A stretch of 64,000 bases of DNA from assembly GCA_019843655.1 (NCBI GenBank), contig JACDQD010000005.1, positions 12,241,575 to 12,305,574 of the forward strand. Reading direction: 5' to 3'. The notes beneath the pieces were generated by a model that did no database searches, was not told the origin of the DNA, and saw nothing but the letters and a program-made list of their open reading frames with translations. Below, piece by piece: positions 62,671 to 64,000 of this stretch (position 1 is the stretch's first letter; every line of letters starts with the position of its first letter). A program made the position numbers and the translations under genes. Source of the DNA: Lethocerus indicus. Lineage: Eukaryota; Arthropoda; Insecta; Hemiptera; Belostomatidae.

Positions 62671-64000
62671 TCATCCTAATTATAATAAGAAATTATATTT
62701 TATTGGTTTCTATATATTCAGTTTTTATTTTGCAGGATTTGTGGAGTTGTATTTCCTTCAGACTTATGCTCTACTATCTGGCATCAGAAAAAATAATACA
62801 ACCCAACATATTACTATGATCAGCCATTGTACTAGATGTTAACACATTAAAATTCATGATAGAGAAGGTTTTCTCAAATGTACATGTGTTTTCAAACACT
62901 ATTACTTATTCCAGGAAGAGAGTGTTTTAATAGAAATCAAGTCATACTTTCCTCCTGGTAAGAATCCTTACCTGTGAAGCTGTCGTGTAAGCCTGAACCT
63001 TTATTTTTAATGAACTGAGCACTAACAGGACTGAGTTACAAGGATATTCTTCAATCATATTAAACGAATTTTTTTAATATTGGACTTATTGATAACTGAA
63101 TTTTGGATGTGTATATTGTGATTTTATATTTGATATATAATTACAGATTATTTCAGTGCTTTTACAGGCAATATATCTGTATCTTATTTTTATAAATAAG
63201 ACACTCGTAAATATATTATCAGAATTTCAGTCAGTGTTTTCACCTATTAAATATAGATGTGTTATTATTAATTGACCTCACCATAGGTTTATCCAACACA
63301 CTTTGGGAACCCTGTGTTCATGTTTTCAATAATCACATCTAATGATGGACAATGCTTTTCTGTTTGTAGGAATGCAGTATTGAGGTTGCTGAGGATCATA
63401 TAAATGGAAGCCCCCCCGTAGGCCCTAGTGAGAATTATTTAATGGATGATTTAGTTGAAACCCTCATCATGTACAAATGTAAATTATGTACATTTAAAGC
63501 AGTTGAAAAATCACTTCTGGCAGACCACATAAGGGATATTCATTTGAAGGTAATTTTTAAATGTGAATATTTATTTCATTCACTTTAGAGATAATGTTCA
63601 GTTTTTGTTTTTTTACAGGGCTAAGGTATTTTTAATGGTTCAGTATTTTGTTTCCAAAGTAGGTTTTCACGAAGTTGAGTGTTTATTTTTAATGTTTGAT
63701 TATTTCAGGTTGGTTTTAAGAAGAAGAATCTTGTAACTGATTCTCAAGGTCAGAAATTATATAATTATTACATTCTACTTATTTATGATACAAGTTATTT
63801 ATGCAATCGTGTCACTGTTGTTCACTATACTGCAGGTGGTTATTGTTTTAAATTAACTAATTAATTAAATTCATAAATTGTTGAATTTTAGGGAAATAAA
63901 GTAATATTATAACTCAAATCAGTAGTTTGACATGTCACATCAGTTTACATGCGCATATTTTGTTGACAGCAACTGTGATATTGAGCCCTTGTTAATTAAG
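62143..64000 (+). CDS. C2H2 zinc-finger protein, N-terminal part (runs off window)
   Basis: Four exons are visible: 62143-62320, 62398-62486, 63370-63549, 63709-63748, joining in phase to about 162 residues, with the last donor (CAAG|GTCAGA) pointing beyond the window. The N-terminal 120 residues are acidic with no known domain (starts MDGIVSDDIFTLPLVLPS). A single classical zinc finger follows at residues 126-147: CKLC, twelve residues, H, four residues, H. More fingers probably lie downstream, so a nuclear DNA-binding role is likely but not shown. The ATG at 62143 is the first in frame after a stop. I do not recognise the orthologue. It is divergent from tektin-2. Confidence 0.7.
62610..62667. 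repeat. (TA)n microsatellite
   Basis: About 29 TA units in intron 2 of the zinc-finger gene. Confidence 0.95.

Overview
The window is animal nuclear DNA, most likely from an insect. It is AT-rich, its genes are split by GT-AG introns, and it is littered with (TA)n/(CA)n microsatellites and short dispersed repeats. A run of divergent PDGF/VEGF-like growth factor genes also fits an arthropod. I cannot name the species. Gene models were built by hand from reading frames plus splice sites. In every model I call firmly, all exon phases close and the total length is a multiple of three.

Left part (about 1.4-22.7 kb): a compact block of conserved housekeeping genes. In order they are a terminal exon of an unrecognised minus-strand gene, SNAPC1 (minus, 7 exons), COX11 (plus, 4 exons), protein disulfide-isomerase (minus, 9 exons, ends KDEL), METTL22 (plus, 6 exons) and a small 73-residue unknown (minus). 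SNAPC1/COX11 and PDI/METTL22 are divergent pairs. The PDI promoter carries a perfect ER stress element.

Middle (about 23-33 kb): gene-poor. It has a TATA/Inr promoter with a noncoding first exon and scattered coding-like pieces of a plus-strand gene I could not assemble, plus microsatellites and repeats.

Centre right (33.7-52.7 kb): a cluster of three two-exon paralogues, two on minus and one on plus. Each encodes a secreted cystine-knot protein of 139-157 residues resembling the PDGF/VEGF (Pvf) family, with an identical phase-2 intron position and a similar core promoter. All three lack the two cysteines that form the interchain bonds in VEGF and share an extra one. A 1.9 kb foldback element with a perfectly phased 70-bp tandem array sits between the second and third genes.

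Right end (55.2-64 kb): a tektin-2 gene (minus, 7 coding exons, 417 residues) with a degraded tektin signature nonapeptide, head-to-head with a C2H2 zinc-finger gene (plus) that runs off the window.

A dispersed repeat family, in at least seven copies in both orientations, carries a core that reads like a type I hammerhead ribozyme with one extra base. This, the growth factor cluster and the foldback element are the most interesting parts of the window.
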